64,000 bases of DNA from Eriocheir sinensis (GCF_024679095.1 NW_026111743.1:542501-606500), one strand, 5' to 3'; shown: positions 1 through 11,673, counted from the first letter of the stretch. Numbers and translations are program-made. Notes: a model not told the origin generated them from the sequence alone.

Positions 1-997
<997 letters not shown>

Positions 998-1277
998 AAT
1001 TAACAAAATACCGATAAAATAATGTAATTTTGAATGAAAATATATATAGAAAATACACATAAAATAACGTAAATACAAATAAATATTTGAATTTAAATGA
1101 AAATAGATATAAAAATAAACATAAAATAAGGCATATTTGTAATGAAATATATATACAAAATACACATAAAATAATGTAGATTTGTTTCAAAATATATATA
1201 AGAATACACATAAAATAACGTAGATTTCTATAGAAATATATATACAAAATACACATGAAAATACACATTAAATAATG
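998..1277 (+). repeat. AT-rich satellite, forward block
   Basis: Six or so forward monomers between the (TA)n tract and the LTR element. The last monomers are shortened (an ACACATGAAA monomer runs straight into ACACATTAAATAATG). The final four bases, AATG, are the left target-site duplication of the Gypsy element. Confidence 0.85.
1274..1277. repeat. Target-site duplication of LTR element, left copy
   Basis: AATG directly flanks the left LTR and is repeated at 7937-7940. A 4-bp duplication is within the normal range for Ty3/Gypsy integrases. An undisturbed satellite copy of the same site (53605-53608) has AATG once, which supports the call. Confidence 0.8.
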
Positions 1278-1565
1278 TGTTGTGGTTGCTGGACAAGATA
1301 AACGCTGGCCAAGGGATGTAGACTGTATTAGGCAGGGAATACAGCAGCCAGACGTCAGATGGGTGTGTGGCCAGCAAGAGGCGAGAGCGGTCTGCCACAT
1401 GACGAGATTATTACAAATATGGCGGCGAACTTAGCCGATGGTTCTTACAATATTATTGAACATAAAGATATTCTTAATAATTATATGATGTTTAACTAAC
1501 TTAATTATATAAATAATAATAATAATAATAATAACATTACTTAATCTAATACTTAGCCTAGAACA
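1278..1565 (-). repeat. 3' LTR of Gypsy element
   Basis: 288-bp direct repeat of 7652-7936. On + it begins TGTTGTGG and ends TAGAACA, so it has the TG...CA ends of LTRs. The only difference from its partner is one extra AAT unit in the triplet run near 1511-1533. The GC-richer half (1278-1440) contrasts with the surrounding satellite. Confidence 0.95.
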
Positions 1566-1713
1566 TGGCTCGGCCACACCTCACTGTGCCCTCACAGTGT
1601 GAAAATAAGGGAAAATGTTAAAAGAAAAAAAAAATGGAGAGCCAGCACAAACATAGCATGGCGAGCAACAATTATAAAAAGAAAGGAAGAAAAAGGCCTA
1701 AGGAGACAAGGCA
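1566..1713 (-). other. 3' non-coding end of Gypsy element, no clear polypurine tract
   Basis: About 150 bp between the integrase stop and the 3' LTR. A convincing polypurine tract should sit directly beside the LTR, but on the minus strand the last bases read GTGTGGCCGAGCCA, which is only weakly purine-rich. A hairpin with a 7-bp stem and 4-base loop (CACTGTG/CACAGTG, 1582-1599) lies just upstream. A run of purines on + (1621-1700) is in the wrong orientation for plus-strand priming. Confidence 0.6.
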
Positions 1714-2814
1714 TCAAACTTTTTTGAGCCTGTCAGCATGCACGACTTCACTTGCTTTTGACAATACATGCAGAATCTTAAACTTATGGCCGTGAAGCTG
1801 TTCCGTAATCACAAAGGGGCCAATGAATTTAGGAGCAAGTTTACATTGACGGTCAGGGGAACGCTTCATAACTTGGTCACCCACAATCAAGGTGACTGGT
1901 GTAGCAATGAGGTGTTGCTTCTGAATCATCTCAGCCCGTGAAGCGGCAAGTCTCTTACGTACTGACTGGTGGATAGACTGGAACATATGGAGCAACACTT
2001 GATTATAATCATCACTGTAAAGAGGTTTAGAGTCAAACAAAACATCATAGGGCAGACGCTTATCAGTCCCATAGAGAACAAAAATGGAGATTTCCCGTAG
2101 ATGAACAGTGAGAAGTATTAATACTAGCAGCAACATGTGGAAGCCAATCTTCCATGAATCATGAAAATCACCTGCAAAGTGGCGAAGGACATCAAGAATT
2201 TTCTTATTAGTCCTCTCAACAAGACCATTAGAGGCAGGGTGATGAGCTGCAATGAAGGTTTGCTTTATGTTAAATTTGTCACAAATCTGTTTGAGTATCT
2301 GATTTGAAAATTCAGTTCCATTATCTGAGAGTAAGATATGTGGTGGTATAAGGACAAATTAGATGAGAGACAAGAGCATGGGCCACAGTCTGAGCAGCTT
2401 TGTTCGGCAAAGGCACCAACACGACAAAACGGCTGAAATGGTCTACACAGACGAGCACGTACGCCGATCCTTGATGACTGCGTGGGAGCTGTAAGAGATC
2501 AATGCCTACAGTATGGAATGGAGCATCAGGCAAGGGATACTCTAATATAGGAGCAGTCTTGGTAGAGCCTTTGAACTGAGCGCAAGAAGTGCACTGGGCT
2601 ACATATCGCTCTATGTCAATCCGCATCGTCGGCCAATAATACTTACGACGAGCGGCAGTTAAGGTTCTGTCACGTCAGGATGACCTGCCTGAGGCATGTC
2701 ATGGACAAGTTTGAAACAGTCTCTACCTCAGTCGAAGGAATGACCAGTTGTTTCACAGTGTCCTCACCCAGAGTGACGACACGACACAGAAGGCCATTCT
2801 CCAGTAGAAACTGA
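1714..2814 (-). pseudogene. Integrase region of pol, disrupted by frameshifts
   Basis: C-terminal part of pol. Integrase inserts the element's DNA copy into the host genome. The zinc-binding part is visible as an HDMPQAGH stretch (about 2680-2715) and CTSC (2582-2593). The catalytic triad is present: D in VGIDLL (2498-2500), D in SDNGTEF (2323-2325) and E in NGLVERT (2215-2217). The last two are separated by 35 residues, the classic spacing. A GPF-type module (KFIGPFVI) lies near the C-terminus, and the frame ends with a stop at 1714. The reading frame changes near 2815, 2718, 2675 and 2345, and a compensating pair of shifts lies near 2150 and 2085. The gene is therefore broken in this copy, or the assembly has several small indels. 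Confidence 0.85.
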
Positions 2815-4324
2815 GAAAAGGAACAGGCAGCGCAGGTAAGGCAGACTCGTCACCCGATTCGAGAGCATAGACGACAGCCTTCCATAAGGAATCCTGGCGC
2901 TGAGCCTTGGAGCTCTTCAGCAGAAAATTATGAACCTGAGCAACTGCAGAAACAGGGATATTGCGAGAAAGGGCGTCTGCTGCAACATTTGCTTTGCCTG
3001 GCAAGTACTTGATGGTAGGACTAAATTCCTGAATAGTTAAATACCAACGAGCAAGACGGCCTGAAAGGTTTTTACCTTTACCCTGGAAAAGTTGAGTTAC
3101 TGCAGTGTGGTCTGTGTAAATGGTTATGGGATAACCAAAAATGATTTCCCGAAAATGTTTAAGTGCCCACACAACAGCCAGAGCTTCAAGGTGAGTCACT
3201 GAATATTTACTTTCAGCCGGTGAGAGGACACGGCTAGCATACGCAATCACCTGTTGATGTTAACCTTCCAATTGCTGCATCAAAACAGCACCAATGCCAA
3301 GAGCCGATGCGTCAGTGCACATGGTGAAGGGCATGCCATAATCTGGGAAGGTGAGAACAGGCGTATTAGTAAGCGCATGTTTCAAAACATCAAAGCTATG
3401 TTGCTGTGCATCATGCCACATAAAGGGGACATCCTTCTTCAGGAGACGAGTCAGAGGAGAGGCAATGGATGCAAAATTTTTGACAAAGGCACGGTAATAA
3501 CCGGCCAACCCTAGAAAAGAACGCACATTTTCTGTGGTCTGAGGTGTAGGGAAATTTGTGACAGCTTTGATCTTGCAATCCATGGTATGGATGCCATTTT
3601 TGTCTACAGTATGACCCAGAAATTGAATTCTAGACTTGAGGAAACTGCATTTCTGAATGTTAAGTGTAAGGCCAGCTTGAGATAGCTTCTGAAGGACAAC
3701 TTCAAGTTTAGCAAGATGACTATCAAGGTTCTTTGATACAAGAATGAGGTCGTCCAGGTAAACAAACAAGCCATTCCCAATAATACCTGCAAACAAGGTG
3801 TTTACTAAACGCTGGCAGGTCAAGGGAGCATTACGGAGACCCATAGGACATCTCAGCCATTCATAGTGACCTGAAGGCGTAGAAAAAGCAGTTATCTCTC
3901 TTGACTGGGTTGCAAGTGGAATTTGCCAAAAACCAGACTTTAAGTCAAGGCTCGTAAAGACTGAATTGCCCTTCCCGATGGACTGCAAAAGTTCAGATAG
4001 AACAGGCAGTGGGTAAACATCAGGGACAGTGACTTCGTTAACTTTACAAAAGTCAATCACAGGACGAAAAGATCCATCTTTTTTCTTTACGAGGAACATG
4101 GGCGAATTCCACGGTGAGTTTGATTCTTGAATGATATTGTCTTTGAGCATACCTTGAATCATGTCCTCAACAACAGCTTTTTGGCTATGAGGCAAACGGT
4201 ACGCTTGCGTGTAGGATGGGCGTGTGTCTGGTTGAAGTACAATACTGTGCGAGACTTTGTCGGTTGCACCCAACGACTCACCTGGCAACGCAAAAACAGA
4301 CCTATACTTGGCTAAAGAGGAAGA
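2815..4324 (-). pseudogene. Reverse transcriptase and RNase H region of pol, with in-frame stop
   Basis: The reverse transcriptase copies element RNA into DNA, and RNase H removes the RNA strand. Seen in order on the minus strand: an entry region with YRLPHSQKAVV; SLDLKSGFWQI, with the first catalytic Asp; the YLDD active-site box at 3749-3760; the connection FLGLAGYYRAFV; then RNase H with TDAS before the stop and THLEAL and YTDH after it. An in-frame TAA at 3260-3262 cuts RNase H between its first and second acidic residues. The same frame continues after it to about 2815. The junction to protease upstream is also out of frame, with the shift between about 4300 and 4370. All core RT motifs are present, so only a few changes separate this from an intact gene. 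Confidence 0.92.
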
Positions 4325-5362
4325 AGACTGGAAGCAACCTCAGGAAATCCAAAACCTTTACATAGGGAGCTATCTCACGAATTGTGGCCGCTCTGTCAGT
4401 AGACTCAAGATGCGCTGGAACAGACTGAACAGAGGCAATGAGATGCGGAGGATCCTGGGAAAACAACTCGTCACAAATTTCAAAACTGCCAAGATGGACA
4501 CCATCCTTCAATTGTACAGGAGAACCTGTAGTATTTGTGACCAAGACATCAGTGATGTGGTCGTCACGCACAGTACACAGAGTACTTTCAAAGGCAAGCC
4601 GCTTAACTCGAGCAGTGTCAGGAAGAGACAGTACGGAACTGCCAACTGGGGCATCCTTCAATCGTACTGACAATCGTGCAGCACTAGTAGGGCCCACATA
4701 CTGATCTCCAATAAGAACAGCAGACACCTGGCATGGAGTGGAAACCGAACTTTTCGATTCCACAGTACCCGACGTGGATACTGCCGCAGGAGCACATACA
4801 GGTGTCGCTTGCTCAGACGACTGCGAAACAGCGTGCACAGCGTGAACAAAAGTGTCAGGGACTACATCCATTGGATGGACAACTCGACTGAGAAGAGGAG
4901 TGGGAGAATCCATTGCCTGAAGGAAAAATCCATTAACAGATAACTCTCTGCGCTTGGGATACAAATCAAGGGAGTTAGAAATTAATGAATTTAAACCTAA
5001 AATGCCATCACACTCAAGTGCAAAGTCCTCAGTGACATAAAATGTGTCTGAAAAAGAATTTGAATCATCTGAAAGGCAAATTTGCAAATTGATAAGACCA
5101 TTTACTTTAAGAGGAATGCCTTGAACACTAGTGAGAGTTACATCTGAGGACTGGAGTGACAAGGGAGATTGAGCATTAAGCACTTGAAAAGCAGAAAAAC
5201 TAAGTAAATTTACCATGGCACCTGTGTCAACTCCCATAGAAATAGGCATGCCATTTACAGAAAATGAAAATGTTAATAATGATCCCGAGCATGCAGCAAT
5301 GACTGATGGGACAGAATATGAGTTTAACTCGGAGCATGCGGAGAGGGGCGCTGAGGAAAATT
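4302..5362 (-). pseudogene. Aspartic protease region of pol
   Basis: First part of pol, entered from gag by a -1 frameshift at 5357-5363. The retroviral-type aspartic protease matures the Gag and Pol polyproteins. The active-site DTGA motif is at 5217-5228 in the context GVDTGAMVNLLS. The second hallmark, ILG (within CDGILGLNSLI), follows about 75 residues later. After the protease comes a long, poorly conserved Ser/Thr-rich linker of about 200 residues leading to the reverse transcriptase. The frame stops at 4302, and reverse transcriptase continues in another frame, so one small indel separates them. Confidence 0.88.
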
Positions 5363-6439
5363 TTGATTCTTTAGTCTCAAGATTGAGAAACACTCATCAG
5401 TCGTATGGTTACCATGCTCATGCACAACGCAATACTTCAAGGAACGAGAAGTCTGCGACTGTTGTGCTACTGGAGCAGGCTTAGAAGAAGTGACAGGCTG
5501 CTTGGTAGGGCTAGAAGCCGCAGAAACATCCTTAGGAGGAGTAGAAGCAGTTGGAGCAGCTGTCTTGTAACCTTCACGAGCATCACGCTTCTTTTGAAAG
5601 CAGAATCGCGAGGTGTGTCCGTCCTTCGAGCAATACGAGCAGGTACGGGAAGACCGTTTGAGCTGTGGCTGCTGCTGTGAAGCAGTAGGAAGGGATACTG
5701 GTGCCCTTGCCGAAACCGGAGCAACAGAAGCTGCAGAAGGAGGAGGAACTTTAGGGGACTCAGTCAAGTTTGTGCTAAGTTTAGTGGAAAAATCATAAAA
5801 TGAGTCAACAGGTTTTAGAGTAAGAGAGGACGCCATACGTCTCTCTGCAGGTGTAAGATATTGGACATAAAATAAAACCTCCAAGACTGTTCTCAGTTTA
5901 TCTAAGGGGACAGCACCATTTACAGCCCATTTATCTTTGAGTGCCGTAATAGCATCATCAGCTATTTCAGAGGCACGGGCCTGACCTCTAAGGTGGCCCA
6001 CAGAACCTAACTGAGTAGTGAGGGACTCAGCCAAACGAAATGGGAACTGCAATGAATCATCACGCTGACAGGCTCCAAAAATGTTGAGAAAATGGAGCTT
6101 GAACTTGTCATAGTCATAGTTCAAAAGATCTGGACGAAAGTGAGAAGCCAGCATGAGATCAGAGGCAAGACTGTTAGGAGTCAACTGAGAGCGTACAAAG
6201 GATATTTTGTCAGCATTAGTAGTTACATTAGAGTTGCGCATGGCATCTTCAGCTTGTTGGATAAAAGAGGATGCTGAATACATAGGGTCCTCGCCAGAGA
6301 AACGGCGGAGACCTGGATCCTGATGAAGTAATTTAATGCAAGGAGAGACAGAAGTAGTAGTAGACATTGTGTTAGTAGAAGTAGTAGTAGTCATTGTGTT
6401 AGTAGAAGAGGTAGGAACAGAAGTATCAGTGACAGGCAT
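5324..6439 (-). CDS. gag: Gag structural polyprotein of Gypsy element
   Basis: A 371-residue frame with no internal stop. Gag builds the virus-like particle and packages element RNA. Residues 2-32 are Ser/Thr-rich low complexity. Residues about 33-226 resemble the gag capsid domain (FSGED...SSFIQQAEDAM). A Pro/Ala-rich linker follows. A canonical zinc knuckle C-x2-C-x4-H-x4-C lies at residues 267-280. A second knuckle at 337-350 has His in place of the second Cys (C-x2-H-x4-H-x4-C). I chose the start at 6439 because the ATG sits in a good context (CACCATGCC, A at -3). An upstream in-frame ATG at 6487 has a poor context and would add 16 residues. The C-terminal 13 codons overlap pol. Confidence 0.88.
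   Translation of the reverse strand: MPVTDTSVPTSSTNTMTTTTSTNTMSTTTSVSPCIKLLHQDPGLRRFSGEDPMYSASSFIQQAEDAMRNSNVTTNADKISFVRSQLTPNSLASDLMLASHFRPDLLNYDYDKFKLHFLNIFGACQRDDSLQFPFRLAESLTTQLGSVGHLRGQARASEIADDAITALKDKWAVNGAVPLDKLRTVLEVLFYVQYLTPAERRMASSLTLKPVDSFYDFSTKLSTNLTESPKVPPPSAASVAPVSARAPVSLPTASQQQPQLKRSSRTCSYCSKDGHTSRFCFQKKRDAREGYKTAAPTASTPPKDVSAASSPTKQPVTSSKPAPVAQQSQTSRSLKYCVVHEHGNHTTDECFSILRLKNQNFPQRPSPHAPS
5357..5363 (-). promoter_or_regulatory. -1 ribosomal frameshift slippery site between gag and pol
   Basis: In the gag frame the minus strand reads A AAT TTT here, which is the X XXY YYZ slippery pattern. A -1 slip at this point enters exactly the protease frame, and the two frames overlap from here to the gag stop at 5324. 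This is the usual way Gypsy elements make less Pol than Gag. A downstream pseudoknot or stem is expected but I have not established one. Confidence 0.75.
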
Positions 6440-6453
6440 GGTGAAAAAATTAG

Positions 6454-6872
6454 CTGGAAAATAGAGGTTATTAGATCTTAATAGCATAGAAAACACAGAA
6501 GAGTTAATACATAATAAGACATATAATAATAATAGTTAATGGCAGAAAAAAATATTGATAAGGGTTACATCAATGCCATATAATCATAAATCATCAAATA
6601 AGGGAAAAAAAAAATATATAGATGAACACCACTTTCAAAAAGAAAGATAATGTGGAATCACTTAAAGAAAATAATAATGCTAACAGCACAAGCAGTCACT
6701 ATTGAGTCAAGTGTTCAAACAATGAAATCAATACTGTTTGTATAATGTTTGTAAAATATAAATGTTTTTTATTATTTGCAATAAATTTACTTGAGTTACC
6801 CTGAAATTTTCTGGCAGCAAGGGGGGAACAAGAAAACGGGATTCTTCACCAAAAAGTACACAAATCACTTAC
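6454..6872 (-). other. Candidate intron in the gag leader
   Basis: On the minus strand a donor-like CC|GTAAGTGA lies at 6872-6867. An acceptor-like TATTTTCCAG ends at 6454, with a branch-point-like TCTAATAAC about 20 bases before it. The segment is AT-rich (mostly T), while the leader upstream (6985-7650) is GC-rich, as with intron against exon. The gag ATG follows 14 bases after the acceptor. An alternative donor (CAGGGTAACT) lies near 6796-6805. This is inference from motifs only. Confidence 0.35.
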
Positions 6873-7021
6873 GGAAGGAAAATGTACACTGGTGGACAAG
6901 AATGTGTGTGTAATTGTGACAAAAGAATAAATATCACTGCTGTATACAATAAACTGTATTAAATGTGCACAAAAAATTTAATGGGACGGAATACAGAAAT
7001 GGCGCGAAGCAGCTCAGCTGT

Positions 7022-7165
7022 AGCCAATCACATACGCAGGAGGCCGTGACGTCACGGAAGAGACGCTGCCTTTTGAGCCAATCACAGCGCACAAAACACG
7101 GCAGCCAATGACAGAGGCAGTAAGCAATGACGTCATCACACAAAGCACAGCGCGGCGGCCATCTT
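7022..7165 (-). promoter_or_regulatory. CRE/CCAAT/YY1-like promoter cluster in leader
   Basis: Within 144 bp there are three CCAAT boxes (7024-7028, 7078-7082, 7105-7109), two perfect CRE palindromes TGACGTCA (7047-7054 and 7128-7135) and one GCCATCTT, the YY1-type core (7158-7165). The first CRE sits in a 14-bp perfect palindrome, CCGTGACGTCACGG (7044-7057). This density is typical of a GC-rich Pol II promoter. It lies upstream of gag and downstream of the 5' LTR, so it could start a shorter gag-pol RNA or modulate the LTR. Confidence 0.55.
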
Positions 7166-7636
7166 AACCGTTCAAAATTATAAACAGGCACATGCACAAA
7201 ATAATAAACACAGGAAAGCGCCGAGAACTCAACTGTCGCGTGGAGCAGGAGAAAGCAGGAGCAGGGTAGCAGTGTAGCAGGGTAGAGCGAGGCTCGAGGA
7301 AACTGCAAGGCGGTAGCGGACACACGTGGAGCAGGGGGAGAAGCAGGGGTCCCACGAAGGCTGGAAAATCTTGCACGCCAAAATATCAACCACAGCCACA
7401 GGCAGCACACAAGCAGGAAGGGTCCTAAAGCACAGGATACAATGAGAACCCGATACTATTCTGCTAGACAGCAAAGTGCAAACCAAACACAGGCGGGGCC
7501 GGTCCAGGCTGGGCGGCGGCGGCAAGTATGGCGACACGCGGTGTGGGCAGCGGGGCGCTCGGAGTGGCGGCCCCACACAAAGTCTTCTTTTTAAGTCCAC
7601 TGGGGCAGGAACAAGCTCCTCACAGGTCCACAGTTT

Positions 7637-7649
7637 ACCGCTGCCACCA
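7637..7649 (-). promoter_or_regulatory. Primer binding site, tRNA-Leu type
   Basis: On the minus strand TGGTGGCAGCGGT begins two bases after the 5' LTR. TGG pairs with the CCA end of a tRNA. As I recall the eukaryotic tRNA-Leu(AAG) 3' end (...ACCGCTGCCA plus CCA), all 13 bases match. Minus-strand DNA synthesis would start here. Confidence 0.7.
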
Positions 7650-7651
7650 GG

Positions 7652-7936
7652 TGTTGTGGTTGCTGGACAAGATAAACGCTGGCCAAGGGATGTAGACTGT
7701 ATTAGGCAGGGAATACAGCAGCCAGACGTCAGATGGGTGTGTGGCCAGCAAGAGGCGAGAGCGGTCTGCCACATGACGAGATTATTACAAATATGGCGGC
7801 GAACTTAGCCGATGGTTCTTACAATATTATTGAACATAAAGATATTCTTAATAATTATATGATGTTTAACTAACTTAATTATATAAATAATAATAATAAT
7901 AATAACATTACTTAATCTAATACTTAGCCTAGAACA
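7652..7936 (-). repeat. 5' LTR of Gypsy element
   Basis: 285-bp LTR and the promoter copy for the minus-strand element. On the minus strand it begins TGTTCTAGG and ends CCACAACA. It matches 1278-1565 base for base except for one triplet unit. I see no strong TATA box or AATAAA signal in the sense direction. A GCCGCCATATTT element lies near 7789-7800. Confidence 0.95.
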
Positions 7937-7940
7937 AATG
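7937..7940. repeat. Target-site duplication of LTR element, right copy
   Basis: AATG directly after the LTR end, matching 1274-1277. The following sequence (TAAATTCGTGTCAAAATAAA) continues the interrupted satellite monomer. Confidence 0.8.
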
Positions 7941-9681
<1,741 letters not shown>

Positions 9682-9696
9682 TTTTTTTTTTTTTTT
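9682..9696 (-). other. Poly-A tail of the LINE (poly-T on +)
   Basis: Fifteen T on + mark the 3' end of the LINE transcript. An internal run of 12 A (9742-9753) inside the 3' untranslated part lies on the other strand and is not the tail. Confidence 0.85.
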
Positions 9697-9807
9697 ACAG
9701 CAAAGGAGACAGTTCAAGGGCACAAAAAAAGTAAACATTAATAAAAAAAAAAAAGCCCGCTACTTGCTGCTCCTAAAAAGAATCCAAAGAGGTGGCCGAA
9801 AGATAGG

Positions 9808-11673
9808 TCAGTTTCGGGAGGAGAGGTGTCCTGATACCCTCCTCTTGAAAGAGTTCAAGTCGTAGGCAGGAGGAAATACAGATGAAGGAAGATTGTTCCA
9901 GAGTTTACCAGCGTGAGGGATGAAAGAGTGAAGATGCTGGTTAACTCTTGCATAAGGGGTTTGGACAGTATAGGGATGAGCATGAGTAGAAAGTCGAGTG
10001 CAGCGGGGCCGCGGGAGGGAGGGAGGCATGCAGTTAGCAAGTTCAGAAGAGCAGTCAGCGTGGAAATATCGATAGAAGATAGAAAGAGAGGCAACATTGC
10101 GGCGGAATTTAAGAGGTAGAAGACTATCAGTATGAGGAGGAGAGCTGATGAGACGAAGAGCCTTAGCCTCCACTCTGTCCAGAAGAGCTGTGTGAGTGGA
10201 GCCCCCCCACACATGAGATGCATTCTCCATACGAGGGCGGACAAGGCCCCTGTATATGGACATCAACTGTGCAGGGGAGAAGAACTGGCGGAGACGGTAC
10301 AGAACGCCCAGACTCGAGGAAGCTGATTTAGTAAGAGATGAGATATGAAGTTTCCAGTTGAGATTTTGAGTTAAGGATAGACCGAGGATGTTTAGTGTTG
10401 AGGAATGTGATAGCTGGGTGTTGTCAAAGAATAGGGGATAGTTGTTTGGAAGATTGTGTCGAGTGGATAGGTGGAGAAACTGTGTTTTTGAGGCGTTGAA
10501 GGACACCAGGTTCTTCTTGCCCCAATCGGAAATAATAGTAAGGTCTGAGGCTAAGCGTTCTGCAGCCTCCAGCCTTGAGTCGTTAAGTTCCTGAATGGTG
10601 GGTCTTCTATTAAAAGAAGTTGAATAATGCAGAGTGGAATCATCGGTGTAGGAATGGATAGGACAGTTCGTTTTGGAAAGAAGATCATCAATGAAAAACA
10701 GAAAAAGAGTGGGAGATAGGACAGAACCCTGTGGGACACCACTGTTAATAGGTTTAGGGGAAGAACAGTGACCGTCTACCACGGCAGAAATAGAACGGTC
10801 AGAAAGGAAACTGGAGATAAAGGTACAGAGAGAAGGATAGAAACCGTAGGAGGGTAGTTTAGAAAGCAAAGATTTGTGCCAGACCCTATCAAAAGCTTTT
10901 GATATGTCCAGCGCAATAGCAAAAGTTTCACCGAAACGGCTAAGAGAGGATGACCAAGAGTCAGTTAAGAAGGCTAGGAGATCACCAGTAGAACGCCCCT
11001 TGCGGAACCCATAATGGCGATCAGATAGAAGGTCAGAAGTGGAAAGGTGCTTTTGAATCTTCCGGTTAAGGATTGATTCAAAAGCTTTAGATAGACAAGA
11101 AAGTAAAGCAATAGGACGGTAGTTTGAGGGATTGGAGCGGTCACCCTTCTTAGGTACAGGCTGTATGAAGGCATACTTCCAGCAAGAAGGAAAGGTAGAT
11201 GTTGACAGGCAGAGGCGAAAGAGTTTGACCAGGCAGGGTGACAGCACGGAGGCACAGTTTTTAAGGACAATAGGAGGCACTCCATCAGGTCCATAAGCCT
11301 TCTGAGGATTGAGGCCAGAGAGGGCATAGAAAACATCATTTTGAAGAATCTTTATAACAGGCATAAAGGAGTTAGAGGGGGGATGAGTAGGAGGAATATG
11401 CCCAGAATCGTCCAGAGTGGAGTTTTTAGAAAAAGTTTGAGAGAAGAGTTCAGCCTTAGAGATAGATGAGACGGCAGTGTTGCCGTCAGGACTGAGGAGT
11501 GGAGGGAAAGATGAAGTGAAGTTGGAGGAGATGTTTTTGGCTAGATGCCAGAAGTCACGGGAAGAGTTAGAGAAAGCAAGGTTTTGACATTTTCTATTAA
11601 TGAAAGAATTTTTGGTTAGTCGGAGAATAGATTTGGCACGATTTCGGGCAGAAATGTAAAGTTCATAATTAGC
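9808..11673 (-). pseudogene. LINE reverse transcriptase, N-terminally truncated ORF2
   Basis: About 620 residues in an open frame. The first 13 residues of the open frame beyond 11673 come from satellite and are not part of the gene. This RT would prime on nicked chromosomal DNA and copy LINE RNA. Landmarks: YGPDGVPP and WKYAFIQPVPKKGD (fingers), NYRPIALLS, GFRKGRSTGDLL, ALDISKAFDRVWH (first catalytic Asp), SGVPQGSVLSP, and the active-site box YTDD at 10639-10650 where most LINEs have FADD or YADD. The thumb and C-terminus (KLWNNLPSSVF...FKRRV) look like the Jockey/CR1 group. The endonuclease domain is missing upstream. The frame itself has no stop or shift, so the insertion may be young, but it cannot move on its own. 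Confidence 0.9.

Larger units (their letters stand above)
6440..7636 (-). other. Long 5' leader of Gypsy element
   Basis: About 1.2 kb between the primer site and gag. The first 650 bp after the primer site (7636 down to about 6985) is GC-rich and CpG-containing. The rest is AT-rich. Frames in it (for example 6934-7410 and the one running into the LTR at 7229-7774) show no known domain and I do not call them genes. It holds a cluster of promoter-like motifs (7022-7165) and a possible intron. Confidence 0.7.
1278..7936 (-). mobile_element. Ty3/Gypsy LTR retrotransposon, near full length
   Basis: A 6659-bp element on the minus strand. It has LTRs of 285 and 288 bp, TG...CA ends, a 4-bp duplication (AATG), a tRNA-Leu-type primer site, a long leader, gag, and pol in the order protease, reverse transcriptase, RNase H, integrase. 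That order defines Ty3/Gypsy (Metaviridae). No envelope-like frame lies between integrase and the 3' LTR. The LTRs are identical except for one 3-bp repeat unit, so the insertion looks young, yet pol has one in-frame stop and several frameshifts. The element is therefore probably not autonomous as sequenced. It sits in forward satellite, and an empty version of the site exists near 53.6 kb. Confidence 0.95.
9682..11673 (-). mobile_element. 5'-truncated LINE (Jockey/CR1-like non-LTR retrotransposon)
   Basis: A 1992-bp insertion with a poly-A tail on the minus strand (15 T at 9682-9696 on +), a 3' untranslated stretch of about 110 bp and one long reverse transcriptase frame. The endonuclease and any first ORF are absent, so the copy is 5'-truncated, as most LINE copies are. 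Its edges are fixed by two uninterrupted satellite copies of the site (22065/22066 inverted, 33610/33611 direct). I see no target-site duplication, so the insertion looks blunt. Confidence 0.92.

Noticed and set aside
1566..2300. An envelope gene between integrase and the 3' LTR
   Set aside because: Only about 150 bp separate the pol stop from the LTR, too little for an envelope frame.
4257..5680. Plus-strand frames opposite gag and protease
   Set aside because: They are antisense shadows of the minus-strand gag and pol, which carry the recognisable motifs.
7229..7774. A 181-codon frame across the 5' LTR and leader
   Set aside because: No domain, and it starts inside the LTR and runs through the primer site. 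It is most likely non-coding leader sequence.
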